Source: Acidobacteriota bacterium (GTDB taxonomy: Bacteria; Acidobacteriota; Blastocatellia; Pyrinomonadales; Pyrinomonadaceae). Taken from it: DNA of 64,000 nt. Positions 52,233 to 59,799 of the stretch are shown here, in pieces (within the stretch, counting starts at the first letter, position 1; each line of letters opens with the position of its first letter). The DNA is taken from positions 1,612,001 through 1,676,000 of the forward strand of contig JADKBM010000016.1 in the NCBI GenBank assembly GCA_016715115.1. The letters run 5' to 3'. A program made the position numbers and the translations under genes. The notes below the pieces were generated by a model that did not search any database, was not told the DNA's origin, and was given only the letters and a program-made list of their open reading frames with translations.

Positions 52233-53195
52233 GTGAAGGCAGTATTCATCAACGAATTTGGCGGCGCCGAAAATCTTGAGTTTCGTGTTGTCGACGATCC
52301 CTCGCCGCCGGCAGCCGGCAAAGTCCTGGTTTCGGTTAAGGCTGCGGCATTGAATCGGGCGGACCTGCTCCAGCGGCAGGGATTTTATCCGGCGCCGGCG
52401 GGTTATCCCGAACGAATTCCGGGACTTGAATTCGCCGGCGTCATCGCCGAAATCGGGGCCGACGTGACGGACTTCAAAGCCGGTGACCGCGTCTTCGGCA
52501 TCACCGCCGGCGGCGCCCAAGCGGAATTTCTGTTGATCGATCAGACGCATCTCGCGAAAATCCCGGCAAATTTGAACTTGGTTGAAGCGGCAGCCGTTCC
52601 CGAAGCGTTTATCACAGCGCACGATGCGGTCTTCACGCAGGCCAAATTGCAGCCGGGCGAGACTCTGCTGATTCACGCCGTCGGTTCCGGAGTCGGACTG
52701 GCCGCGCTTCAGCTGGCAAAGGCGCGCAACGCAACCGTTTTCGGGACCTCGCGAACGCCGGAAAAACTTGAAAGGTGCCGGGAATTCGGACTGGACGGCG
52801 CGTTTTCGACCGCGGATTTTGCCGAAAACCTGCGTGGCAAAGCCAACGTCATTCTCGACCTGGTCGGCGCCGGCGTTTTTGCCCGAAACCTCGAATGTCT
52901 CGCATTGAAAGGGCGTTTGATCTTGGTCGGACTCGTCGGCGGGCGAAAAACGGAATTCGATCTCGGACTCGCGTTGACCAAGCGACTGACTATCATCGGA
53001 ACGGTTTTGCGGTCTCGATCAGCCGCGGAAAAGGCCGCCGCGACGTCAGAATTCATCGAAAAGGTCGCCCCGCTGCTCGTTGCCGGAACCGTCAGGCCGA
53101 ACCTCGACCGTGTCTTCCCTGCGGAAGAGGTTTCGGACGCGCACCGGTATCTTGAATCAAATCAAAGCTTTGGAAAGGTCGTTCTGGAGTTCTAG
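52233..53195 (+). CDS. Zinc-independent quinone oxidoreductase (MDR superfamily, PIG3-like)
   Basis: The 320-residue protein, GTG start, is a medium-chain dehydrogenase/reductase. The GroES-like N-domain has VKAAALNRADLLQRQGFYP and PGLEFAGVIAEIG. The Rossmann domain has HAVGSGVGLAALQLAKARNATVFGTSRTPEKLE (~150-182). Zinc-binding Cys residues of alcohol dehydrogenases are missing, placing it with NADPH:quinone oxidoreductases (QOR/PIG3). It reduces quinones or enals in the cytoplasm. Its stop overlaps the stop of the convergent small gene at 53192. Confidence 0.88.
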   Translation: MKAVFINEFGGAENLEFRVVDDPSPPAAGKVLVSVKAAALNRADLLQRQGFYPAPAGYPERIPGLEFAGVIAEIGADVTDFKAGDRVFGITAGGAQAEFLLIDQTHLAKIPANLNLVEAAAVPEAFITAHDAVFTQAKLQPGETLLIHAVGSGVGLAALQLAKARNATVFGTSRTPEKLERCREFGLDGAFSTADFAENLRGKANVILDLVGAGVFARNLECLALKGRLILVGLVGGRKTEFDLGLALTKRLTIIGTVLRSRSAAEKAAATSEFIEKVAPLLVAGTVRPNLDRVFPAEEVSDAHRYLESNQSFGKVVLEF

Positions 53196-53410
53196 GCGGG
53201 CTTTAGCCGATCGGCGACCGCGTTGGAAACGATGCAGAGTCCGGCGACTTTCCGGGCTTTGAGTTCGGCTAATTTCTGCTCAGCTTCGGGATAGGTGAGA
53301 TCCCGGGCCGCACACTGCTCAAACGTGATCACGGCCCATATTTGTTCGCGAAGTTCGTTCACCGGTTCGTTCTCTGTCTGTTCTGCCTTATTCTTCATCT
53401 CCGCCTTCAT
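53192..53410 (-). CDS. Small conserved-looking hypothetical protein
   Basis: The ATG at 53410, with GGTGG 5 bp upstream, gives 72 residues. A Lys/Glu-rich N-terminus leads to VNELREQIWAVITFEQCAARDLTYPEAEQKLAELKARKVAGLCIVS, a helix-turn-helix-like helical pair with two Cys. No family recognised. Its stop codon overlaps the stop of the quinone oxidoreductase on the other strand (shared TCTAG). Confidence 0.5.
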   Translation of the reverse strand: MKAEMKNKAEQTENEPVNELREQIWAVITFEQCAARDLTYPEAEQKLAELKARKVAGLCIVSNAVADRLKPA

Positions 53411-53569
53411 CTTAACCACCTTTTGGATAAAAATCCCAATCAGTCCTGAAATCCGATAAACCGCATCGAAAATATGATTGCCGAAATTGTGAAAACGTTG
53501 CTCACGGGTGTGCGCGTTACTCGTGCGGGTGCTTCAAAATGAATGGCGATTCAGTTATACTTAAACATA

Positions 53570-54643
53570 ATGAGTTTCGCGGAAACGATATTTATGACGG
53601 GATTCCCCGGTTTCATCGCCGGAAGACTCGTTGAGCGTCTTGCAACGCCTGAAACGCAGTTTTTTCTGCTTGTTCAGCCGGCCTTCGTTGACAAGGCAAA
53701 ACAGGATGTCGACCGCATCGCCTCGAAAATGGGCGTCGCGCTTGAGAACTTCGTTCTTTTTGAAGGCGACATCACGGCCGAGAACCTGGGAATCTCCGGC
53801 GAAGATCTCGAAATCGTCCAGAGGGAAACGACGGATGTCTTTCATCTCGCGGCGATCTACGATCTTGCGGTCAAGAAAGAACCGGCGTTTCGAGTGAACG
53901 TCGACGGCACGAAGCACGTCAACGACCTTGTGCGCTCGCTTCCTAATCTTCGCCGGTATAACTACATTTCTACGTGCTACGTTGCAGGCAAGCGACGCGG
54001 AGAGATCCTTGAATCCGAACTTGCTCACGATGCCGGATTCAGAAACTACTACGAAGAAACCAAATACCTTGCCGAACTCGAAGTCGAAAGTTTGAAAGAA
54101 GAACTTCCGGTGACTGTTTTTCGGCCATCGGTCGTCGTCGGAGACTCAAAGACCGGTGAGACCGCCAAGTACGACGGGATCTATTACGTCATCTTCTACT
54201 ACAAAAAGGCGGCGTCGTTGCTGCGGTTCGTGAATGTCGGTAACAAGAACGTCAGACTCAACCTTGTGCCGGTAGATTTCGTTGTCGAGGGAATCGCGGC
54301 GCTGTCCAAGGATCCGAAGGCGATCGGGAAGACGATCGCGCTTGCCGATCCGAATCCGCTATCGACCGCTGGGATCTGCGACTCGATCGCCGAAGCGCTG
54401 ACCGGAAAGAAGACGGTTATGACACCGCCCGCATCGTTGATCGAATGGTCGCTCAATCTCAGCATTTCGCCGGCGATCACCGGACTTCCCCATTACGGCG
54501 TGCCGTATTTCTTTCTTGAGCAAACATACGATACGCGCGAGTCCGAAGCGTTGCTCGCCGCCCACGGCGTGCGTTGCCCCGGTTTTGGAGAGTACGCCCG
54601 CAACCTCGTCAAGTTCACCGACGAGCATCCGAAACTCGACTAG
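53570..54643 (+). CDS. SDR-family NAD(P)-binding reductase/epimerase-like protein
   Basis: The 357-residue protein (ATG at 53570) is an extended short-chain dehydrogenase of the male-sterility/thioester-reductase type. Its nucleotide motif is TGFPGFIAGRL (~9-19), the Asp pocket is FEGDITAENLGI, the substrate-side motif is VFHLAAIYDLAV, and the catalytic YxxxK is YYEETKYLAE (~161-170). The substrate may be a fatty acyl, sugar or polyketide group. No acyl-carrier or PKS gene is near. Confidence 0.85.
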   Translation: MSFAETIFMTGFPGFIAGRLVERLATPETQFFLLVQPAFVDKAKQDVDRIASKMGVALENFVLFEGDITAENLGISGEDLEIVQRETTDVFHLAAIYDLAVKKEPAFRVNVDGTKHVNDLVRSLPNLRRYNYISTCYVAGKRRGEILESELAHDAGFRNYYEETKYLAELEVESLKEELPVTVFRPSVVVGDSKTGETAKYDGIYYVIFYYKKAASLLRFVNVGNKNVRLNLVPVDFVVEGIAALSKDPKAIGKTIALADPNPLSTAGICDSIAEALTGKKTVMTPPASLIEWSLNLSISPAITGLPHYGVPYFFLEQTYDTRESEALLAAHGVRCPGFGEYARNLVKFTDEHPKLD

Positions 54644-54716
54644 GCCCGGCGATCGTGCAAATTTTCCGGCGTCGAGCGCATCATAACCACAGACGTTACT
54701 GAGATTCCCGAGGTCG

Positions 54717-55862
54717 ATGCTTTTGCAAATTCCAAAACTGGCGATTCTATTGATTGCGCTTGCGGTGTCTTTCGCTTCGAGCGCAGGTGCGCAGTCGGGT
54801 CGATTCGTGGAGCGTCCGACACCGACGCCGACGCCCGTTGCGACGCCGACACCGCCGGACGACCAAAACCTGCGTGTTGAAACTGAAGAGATCAAGGTCA
54901 ACATTTCTGCGTTTGACGAACGCGGCCGATTTTACGCCGGAGTCGGGAACGACGACGTCGTGATCAGCGAAGACAACGTCCTTCATCAGCCGACCAGCAT
55001 TCGCCGAATGCCGGCTAGCGTTTTGATTCTGCTCGACACCGGTGGCGAGGACCGCGTCGCCAAAGACTACAAAACGACGCGCAACACCGCCAAAATGTTG
55101 ATCGAGAATCTTGCGCCCGACGATTCGGTGGCCCTGCTCGAAGTCAACGACGCGGCGCGGATAATCGCCGAATGGACAAACGACAAGAAGCAACTTTATA
55201 CGGTACTCGATAAGGAACTCAAATTCGGCAAACAGTCGAAATTCGTCGAAGCGCTGCAACTCGCGGTCGATTTTTTCCAGAAGTCGGGGTCGGAAAACTG
55301 CCACCTCGTTTTGATAACGGACGGCCTCGACAGTTCAACCACCGACGCCGAGCGCAACGCCGCCATCCTTCGTGTCCTGACGACCGACATCAACGTTCAC
55401 GTCTTCAGTTACACCCGCCTCGAACTCGATGTCGTCAAGGAACGCAAGAGTTCAATGGTCCGCCGCGGCGGCGCGCCGCGAACCCAGCTGCCGCCGGGGG
55501 CAGACATCCCTGTCAACGGAACGACAAAAACTTACCCGACGGTGACGATCAACACCGACCGCGAGATGATGAAAAAGATCAAACAGCGCGGCGAGCAGCT
55601 CGAAAAGAGCGAAAAGGCTCTGAACGAGCTTTCGGAAAACACGAACGGAATTTTCTTTTTGCCGGTCTCGATCGACGAAATGCTCTCCAAAACCGCATAC
55701 CTTGCTCGCAACATCGACGCGCAATATGTGGTCACATACACGCCAAAACGTCCGCTCGCCCAGGCTGGCGCCGGAGAGGTCCGCGTCATCACCATCACGT
55801 CGAAGCGAAGCGGTCTTGAAATCCTCGGACGCCGCAAGTTGGCTATCATCAAAAATCCCTGA
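54717..55862 (+). CDS. Exported VWFA-related protein (Acidobacteria type)
   Basis: The 381-residue protein has a signal peptide (LAILLIALAVSFASSAGAQS) and a Pro/Thr linker (RPTPTPTPVATPTPPDD). The VWFA-related domain runs NVSAFDERGRFYAGVGNDDVVISEDN-like at the start, then a VWA core from ASVLILLDTGGEDR (~99-112) to CHLVLITDGLDSSTTDAERN (~194-213). The MIDAS motif is DTGGE rather than DxSxS, so metal binding may be weak. The family (TIGR03436-like) is abundant in Acidobacteriota; the role is unknown, possibly adhesion. Confidence 0.82.
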   Translation: MLLQIPKLAILLIALAVSFASSAGAQSGRFVERPTPTPTPVATPTPPDDQNLRVETEEIKVNISAFDERGRFYAGVGNDDVVISEDNVLHQPTSIRRMPASVLILLDTGGEDRVAKDYKTTRNTAKMLIENLAPDDSVALLEVNDAARIIAEWTNDKKQLYTVLDKELKFGKQSKFVEALQLAVDFFQKSGSENCHLVLITDGLDSSTTDAERNAAILRVLTTDINVHVFSYTRLELDVVKERKSSMVRRGGAPRTQLPPGADIPVNGTTKTYPTVTINTDREMMKKIKQRGEQLEKSEKALNELSENTNGIFFLPVSIDEMLSKTAYLARNIDAQYVVTYTPKRPLAQAGAGEVRVITITSKRSGLEILGRRKLAIIKNP

Positions 55863-55972
55863 AGCGTTTCCCTACCCAAACGGGTGGCGATTTAACTGAT
55901 TTTCTCAGGTAATATCGACGGTATTGCGTAATCAATAAGCGTAATCGACTAATAACCAAGGAGATATTTTCA

Positions 55973-56341
55973 ATGAGATCAATCGTTAAACTGATGCTTG
56001 TCAGTGTTTTTGCGCTTTCTCTTGCATTTGGGTTTTCAGCGTGCGGTGGAACGGCGACAACGGATAAGAAGCCGACCGACACCAAACCCGCGGATGTCGC
56101 TGCGACCGACTCGGTCGGCGTTCCGGAATGCGACGAATACATCAAGAAGTACGAAATGTGCTTGAACAACAAGGTGCCTGAAGCGGCGCGTGCGAGTTTG
56201 AAGACATCGTTCGAGACGACCCGCAAAGCTTGGAAAGACGCTGCCGCTACGCCGCAAGGAAAGAGCGCGCTTGCGACCGGCTGCAAAACCGCCCTTGAAA
56301 CCGCGAAGAGCTCGATGACGGCCTACGGCTGCGAGTGGTAA
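55973..56341 (+). CDS. Small lipoprotein with CX9C cysteine pair
   Basis: The 122-residue protein has a lipoprotein signal with the lipobox FSAC (Cys24). A Thr/Lys/Asp linker (~26-48) follows, then a helical domain with CDEYIKKYEMC (C-X9-C) and a second pair separated by 15 residues (CKTALETAKSSMTAYGC). The helix-loop-helix with paired Cys recalls CHCH-type twin CX9C domains. Between the pairs is a conserved-looking EAARASLKTSFETTRKAWKDAA helix. An AAGGAGA motif lies ~10 bp before the ATG. It is a probable outer-membrane or periplasmic anchored protein of unknown role. Confidence 0.7.
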   Translation: MRSIVKLMLVSVFALSLAFGFSACGGTATTDKKPTDTKPADVAATDSVGVPECDEYIKKYEMCLNNKVPEAARASLKTSFETTRKAWKDAAATPQGKSALATGCKTALETAKSSMTAYGCEW

Positions 56342-56704
56342 TCGATCCTACCCCCGACTTCGAAACGGCCGTGTGGTCGAAAGATGAATGCTCACTGCAG
56401 TCCTGATATGTCCGCCGTCGGCGGCCGTTTCGAATCCCGATTCAACCCTTAATAATATTGAACAGAATCGCGTAGCCGGTCTTCGCGCCAACGTGGCTTC
56501 GATAGCCGCGGTTGGGATTTCTCGGAATTCGCCTCTACTGCGCAATTCGGGTTCACGCGTTCAGCGTTAGAGGCAACTATTTTCCATCACGAACCTGATC
56601 CTTGCTCCGGACCGACCCAAACATTCCCTCGCGTCGGCCGTTCCTGACCGACCATTTGCAGACCAGCAAAAATTTCCATTGAATCCGAATTTCAATAAGA
56701 CAAC
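56342..56704. other. Intergenic region between the CX9C lipoprotein and perR-like gene
   Basis: About 360 bp without a supported gene. TTCGAAACGGCCG (56359-56371) and CGGCCGTTTCGAA (56422-56434) form a 13-bp inverted repeat around a ~50-bp loop. It may be a terminator-like structure for the lipoprotein, though no T-run follows. I see no other feature until the promoter at 56705. Confidence 0.45.
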
Positions 56705-56733
56705 TTGACAGCTCTTAGAATTAGAATTATTCT
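56705..56733 (+). promoter_or_regulatory. Vegetative-type promoter of the perR-like gene
   Basis: TTGACA (56705-56710) is a perfect -35 element; 17 bp later TATTCT (56728-56733) serves as -10. The -10 lies inside the PerR-type palindrome, which would make bound regulator block RNA polymerase. Confidence 0.6.
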
Positions 56734-56735
56734 AA
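56721..56735 (+). promoter_or_regulatory. PerR/Fur-type operator (7-1-7 palindrome)
   Basis: TTAGAATTATTCTAA is a perfect 7-1-7 palindrome of the PerR-box form. An additional half-site TTAGAAT (56715-56721) overlaps its left edge. It lies directly upstream of the Fur/PerR-family gene and overlaps the -10, indicating autoregulation; the peroxiredoxin gene downstream is a natural co-target. Confidence 0.8.
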
Positions 56736-56753
56736 ATCTAACTTTTGATCGAA

Positions 56754-57161
56754 ATGATTATGGTAATGAACATCCAAGAGTTAGGTTTGACCAAACAACG
56801 CGAAGTTGTTTTGCAGGTTATTCGCGACGCTGACGAGCATTTGACGGCGAACGATGTTTTCGAGCGTTCGAAGGGGCTTTTGCCGACGATCAGTTTCGCG
56901 ACTGTTTACAACTCGCTGCGGTTTTTGAAGGACGCGGGGCATATCGCGGAAATACAGTTTGGAAACGGCGCAAGCCGGTTCGACAAAAAGATCACGAGGC
57001 ACGATCACGCGATCTGCAACAAATGCGGAAAGCTCGTCGACCTCGATCTCGATTTTCCATCGGACCTTGTCCGGACTGCGGCGGAGGCTTCGCATTTCAA
57101 GCCGGAATCTTTGGAGTTCACGCTCCGCGGGATTTGTCCCGACTGCGTTCTTGCTTCATAG
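56754..57161 (+). CDS. Fur-family regulator, PerR-type
   Basis: The protein (135 residues from the ATG at 56754; ATGs at 56760 and 56766 are also possible) has the Fur winged-helix domain: LTKQREVVLQVIRDADEHLTANDVF and PTISFATVYNSLRFLKDAGHI. The dimerisation domain has the metal-site HDHAICNKCGKLVDLD and the second half of the structural zinc site, CPDC. Context argues for PerR rather than Fur: a PerR-type operator at its own promoter and a peroxiredoxin gene 60 bp downstream. PerR senses H2O2 by metal-catalysed His oxidation, and the needed His residues (RHDHAIC) are present. No strong Shine-Dalgarno is visible. Confidence 0.85.
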   Translation: MIMVMNIQELGLTKQREVVLQVIRDADEHLTANDVFERSKGLLPTISFATVYNSLRFLKDAGHIAEIQFGNGASRFDKKITRHDHAICNKCGKLVDLDLDFPSDLVRTAAEASHFKPESLEFTLRGICPDCVLAS

Positions 57162-57221
57162 ATCATTTCCGACGAAAAGTTAGCAAAAAGATAATTAGAA
57201 CAATAGGGAGATAAAGAAATT

Positions 57222-57809
57222 ATGTCATCAGCAACTGGTACTGCAACGGAAAATGTAAATGAAGTGGCGTTTGCCAAAGTCGGAAAGCCGGCGCCGGATT
57301 TCAATCTGCCGTCGACGAAGAACCTCGAAACGTTGAAGGAAAACGTCAAGCTTTCGGATTACAAGGGGAAATGGTTGATCCTGATGTTTTATCCGCTTGA
57401 TTTCACCTTCGTGTGTCCGACCGAACTGACGGCGTTCTCGGATCGCCTCGATGAGATCAACGGCGTCGGCGCCGAAGTCATCGGCATCTCGACGGACTCG
57501 GTCCACTCGCACCGCGCCTGGATCAAGACGCCGCGCGACCAGAACGGTATCGAGGGACTTCGTTATCCGCTCGCATCGGACGTCGCCGGCCGCCTCGCCG
57601 CGAAGTACAACATTCTCGTCGAAGAAGCGAATATCGCGCTTCGCGGACTGTTCATCATCAATCCGGACGGCGTTCTTCAGTATTCGGTCGTTCACGATCT
57701 GAACATCGGACGCTCGGTCGACGAAACGCTCCGCGTTCTGCAGGGTCTTCAGACGGGCGGACTGTGCGCCGCCAACTGGTCGCCGGGACAAGCGAATTTG
57801 AAAGTCTGA
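57222..57809 (+). CDS. 2-Cys peroxiredoxin (AhpC/Prx1 type)
   Basis: The 195-residue enzyme has the peroxidatic Cys in YPLDFTFVCPTELTAFSDR (~60-78), a catalytic Arg in the central region (YPLASDVAGRLAAKYNI) and a resolving Cys in GGLCAANWSPG near the C-terminus, typical of Prx1/AhpC. It reduces H2O2 and organic peroxides in the cytoplasm using thioredoxin or a similar donor. An AGGGAGA motif lies 14 bp before the ATG. It follows the PerR-type gene and precedes a redoxin, forming a peroxide-stress unit. Confidence 0.95.
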   Translation: MSSATGTATENVNEVAFAKVGKPAPDFNLPSTKNLETLKENVKLSDYKGKWLILMFYPLDFTFVCPTELTAFSDRLDEINGVGAEVIGISTDSVHSHRAWIKTPRDQNGIEGLRYPLASDVAGRLAAKYNILVEEANIALRGLFIINPDGVLQYSVVHDLNIGRSVDETLRVLQGLQTGGLCAANWSPGQANLKV

Positions 57810-57811
57810 TT

Positions 57812-57900
57812 GTTGAGGTGATTTGGGATTGGCGATTTGGGATTTCGGATTTCTTTCGACCGGAGAAATCCGAAATCACAAATCCCAAATCCGAAAACAA
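57812..57900 (+). repeat. Heptad inverted repeat between prx and redoxin genes
   Basis: GATTTGGGATTGGCGATTTGGGATTTCGGATTTC after the peroxiredoxin stop faces GAAATCCGAAATCACAAATCCCAAATCCG. The loop is ~14 bp and the arms are complementary over ~30 bp. It ends six bases before the redoxin start. Confidence 0.85.
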
Positions 57901-57905
57901 AAGTT

Positions 57906-58382
57906 ATGCCAATGAGAATCGGAGACGCGCTGCCGAATTTTGAGGGCGCGACGGATTGGATCGGCGGAACGCAAAGCGATGCCGAAATTCTTGTGAACGG
58001 ACAGCCGACGCTGGTTTACTTCTGGGCGACGAGCTGCGGCATCTGCAAGGAAAATATGCCGAAGCTCAAAGAATTGAAAGCCAAGTACGCGGACAATGGC
58101 CTGCGCGCCGTCGCGATCCATATGCCGCGTTACGAAGCCGACACGAATTTGGAAACCGTAAAATCAACGATCGCCGAACATTCGATCGACGATATCTGCG
58201 CGGTCGATAATCTGCACAAGTTGAAGGATGTTTTCCAGAACGAGCAAGGGTGGGTTCCGGTCTATTATCTCTTCGACTCCGAAGGAAAACTCAAGTCCCG
58301 CGCCGCGGGCGAGTTCGGAGTCGGAGTGCTGACCGGTGCGCTTGAGAAGATGTTCCCAAGCGCGCGGGAAGCCGGAGCTTAG
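57906..58382 (+). CDS. TlpA-like thioredoxin-fold protein (cytoplasmic)
   Basis: The 158-residue protein (ATG at 57906) has no signal peptide, unlike the exported TlpA-like proteins elsewhere in the window. The redox motif is TSCGICKENMP (CGIC, ~44-47) after LVYFWA, and the cis-Pro is in GWVPVYYLFDSEGKL (~120-134). Its position after a peroxiredoxin suggests it may be the electron donor or a partner peroxide-scavenging thiol protein. An upstream extension would read through the heptad repeat and is rejected. Confidence 0.85.
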   Translation: MPMRIGDALPNFEGATDWIGGTQSDAEILVNGQPTLVYFWATSCGICKENMPKLKELKAKYADNGLRAVAIHMPRYEADTNLETVKSTIAEHSIDDICAVDNLHKLKDVFQNEQGWVPVYYLFDSEGKLKSRAAGEFGVGVLTGALEKMFPSAREAGA

Positions 58383-58405
58383 GATCAAGCCGAATGAAAC
58401 GCAGT

Positions 58406-58440
58406 TTCGCCCCGAAACCTGATTCAGGTTCCGGGGCGAA
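58406..58440 (+). terminator. Near-perfect 35-bp palindrome after the redoxin gene
   Basis: TTCGCCCCGAAACCTGA and TCAGGTTCCGGGGCGAA form a 17-bp stem with one mismatch around a single base. It lies 23 bp after the redoxin stop. There is no T-run, so it could be a transcript-stabilising hairpin, a protein-binding dyad or an intrinsic terminator of non-canonical type. Confidence 0.55.
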
Positions 58441-58534
58441 CGCCGTTTATGTGTCTAACGGATGGCATCTGCGATGGCCATTAACCGAGGGCACGATTCG
58501 CTCGCTATTTCGAACGGAAAGCGATTTGAGATGA

Positions 58535-59218
58535 GTGTCCGGAGGTTGTCGACTTGGTAATTCGCCCCTTTTGCAGCAGGTAAGCGAAAAACTCATCTCG
58601 CTCGGCGAAGGCGTGACGCAGAAACAGGTCGACGACTTCAAATATCAGATCAATCAGGTCAAGGACAAACTCGCCGTGCTCGGCGGAACCAAGGATCCGC
58701 GCGTTCTCAATCTTTCGGGCACGGCGGACGAACTGAAGATCCTTGACGGATGCGAGTGGTTTGTCCGGCAGGTCGCGGCCGTCTTCAATATGTCGACCGC
58801 GAAACTGAAACTGGCGGTCGACACCTCGCGCGCGAATACCGAGTCGATGATGAACGACGATCTTGAGTCGCTCGAAGGAGACCTTGTTCGGATCATCGAA
58901 GCCGAGAACGCGGCGTTTCTCGATCGCTATTCGTATCTCGGCGAAGTCAATATCGAGTTCTCGTACCCGATCATGCACCGCAAGGACGAAAAGCAGCAGG
59001 CGCTGATCGCCAAGCAGCAGACCGGAAACCAACCCTGGGCGTCGATCAACGAAGCCCGTACCCGCACGGGAGAGAAACCGCTCGACACAAACAAGTTCCC
59101 GTTCGCCGACGAACCTATCATCAACACGAAGGACGGTCCGCTTCCGATGAGCATCTGGCAAACCCGCGTTTCAGCCGAAGACAATCAGCCGGACCAAACA
59201 TCCGTCGCATCCGACTGA
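58535..59218 (+). CDS. Phage portal protein, C-terminal fragment (prophage remnant)
   Basis: The 227-residue ORF (GTG start with an in-frame TGA just upstream) resembles the C-terminal half of HK97-type portal proteins. Features are DELKILDGCEWFVRQVAAVFNMSTAKLKL, then SRANTESMMNDDLESLEGDLVRIIEAENAAFLD, then NQPWASINEARTRTGEKPLD, the SINEAR..G..P pattern that precedes the portal C-terminus. A full portal is usually ~400 residues; the N-terminal half is absent and no terminase, protease or capsid gene is adjacent. It is therefore most likely a decayed prophage piece. Confidence 0.7.
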   Translation: MSGGCRLGNSPLLQQVSEKLISLGEGVTQKQVDDFKYQINQVKDKLAVLGGTKDPRVLNLSGTADELKILDGCEWFVRQVAAVFNMSTAKLKLAVDTSRANTESMMNDDLESLEGDLVRIIEAENAAFLDRYSYLGEVNIEFSYPIMHRKDEKQQALIAKQQTGNQPWASINEARTRTGEKPLDTNKFPFADEPIINTKDGPLPMSIWQTRVSAEDNQPDQTSVASD

Positions 59219-59254
59219 GTATGGCGGCAAAATTACGATGACGCAAGAAAGTTG

Positions 59255-59282
59255 TTGACACGCGGAACCGGCTTGTGATAGT
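59255..59282 (+). promoter_or_regulatory. Strong vegetative promoter of candidate ncRNA
   Basis: A perfect TTGACA (59255-59260) is followed 16 bp later by GATAGT (59277-59282), which has an extended -10 TG dinucleotide immediately before it (TGTGATAGT). Transcription would start near 59289. No start codon with a good ORF follows. Confidence 0.6.
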
Positions 59283-59288
59283 TTTCAC

Positions 59289-59548
59289 TTAATTCAGACT
59301 GAAACAGAATCGTCGTCGGGAAACGACGGTTCGCCGGATTCGAAACAGTTGTTGCCGAATCCGAAAAGAAGATCCAAAGGCGCATAGCGCGAAGGATCGG
59401 TCACTTTGCGAGGTGTTTGGTGTTCAGTCGCTCCTACAACCCATTGAAGTATTGCGAACCTTCCACGGTTTCAGCCATCGGCCCGCAAGCCAGTCACAAC
59501 GAGTTTCAGAAAAGCGGCAGGACGCCAATCGCGTCGGGCCGCTTTTTT
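59289..59548 (+). ncRNA. Candidate structured non-coding RNA (~260 nt)
   Basis: The stretch has its own promoter and ends in a strong terminator, without an ORF. Predicted hairpins are CGTCGT/ACGACG (59311-59328), GGATTCG/CGAATCC (59336-59362) and GATCC/GGATC (59371-59398) with an inner GCGC stem. A long-range pair CTGAAAC/GTTTCAG (59299-59305 with 59503-59509) would close the fold. It does not match the conserved cores I know for RNase P, SRP, tmRNA or 6S RNA. Confidence 0.5.
59514..59548 (+). terminator. Rho-independent terminator of the candidate ncRNA
   Basis: GCGGC-AG-GACGC pairs with GCGTC-GG-GCCGC around a short loop, followed by TTTTTT (59543-59548). Confidence 0.85.
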
Positions 59549-59576
59549 CATTGATCTTTGCAATACATGAAATAGA

Positions 59577-59614
59577 AAATCCCGGACGGTAGCGCTAACT
59601 ACCGTCCGGGATTT
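59577..59614. terminator. Perfect 16-bp hairpin (bidirectional terminator-like)
   Basis: AAATCCCGGACGGTAG (59577-59592) is the exact reverse complement of CTACCGTCCGGGATTT (59599-59614), with loop CGCTAA. Short A- and T-tracts flank both sides. It lies only 29 bp after the ncRNA terminator. Confidence 0.7.
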
Positions 59615-59799
59615 CAGGTTTATCAGTGAAACGGAACGTCCCAAAGATGCACCACTACAACCCGCATTTTAGGACATTCCGTTTCCCGAATCAAATAGTC
59701 AAGACCAACAGAAAGTTGGTGAACGGATGATTGACCTTTCGCAAACACCGCGTCGATCTCTCCGATCCCCCGTTGGTCACACATCACACGGTGACGATT

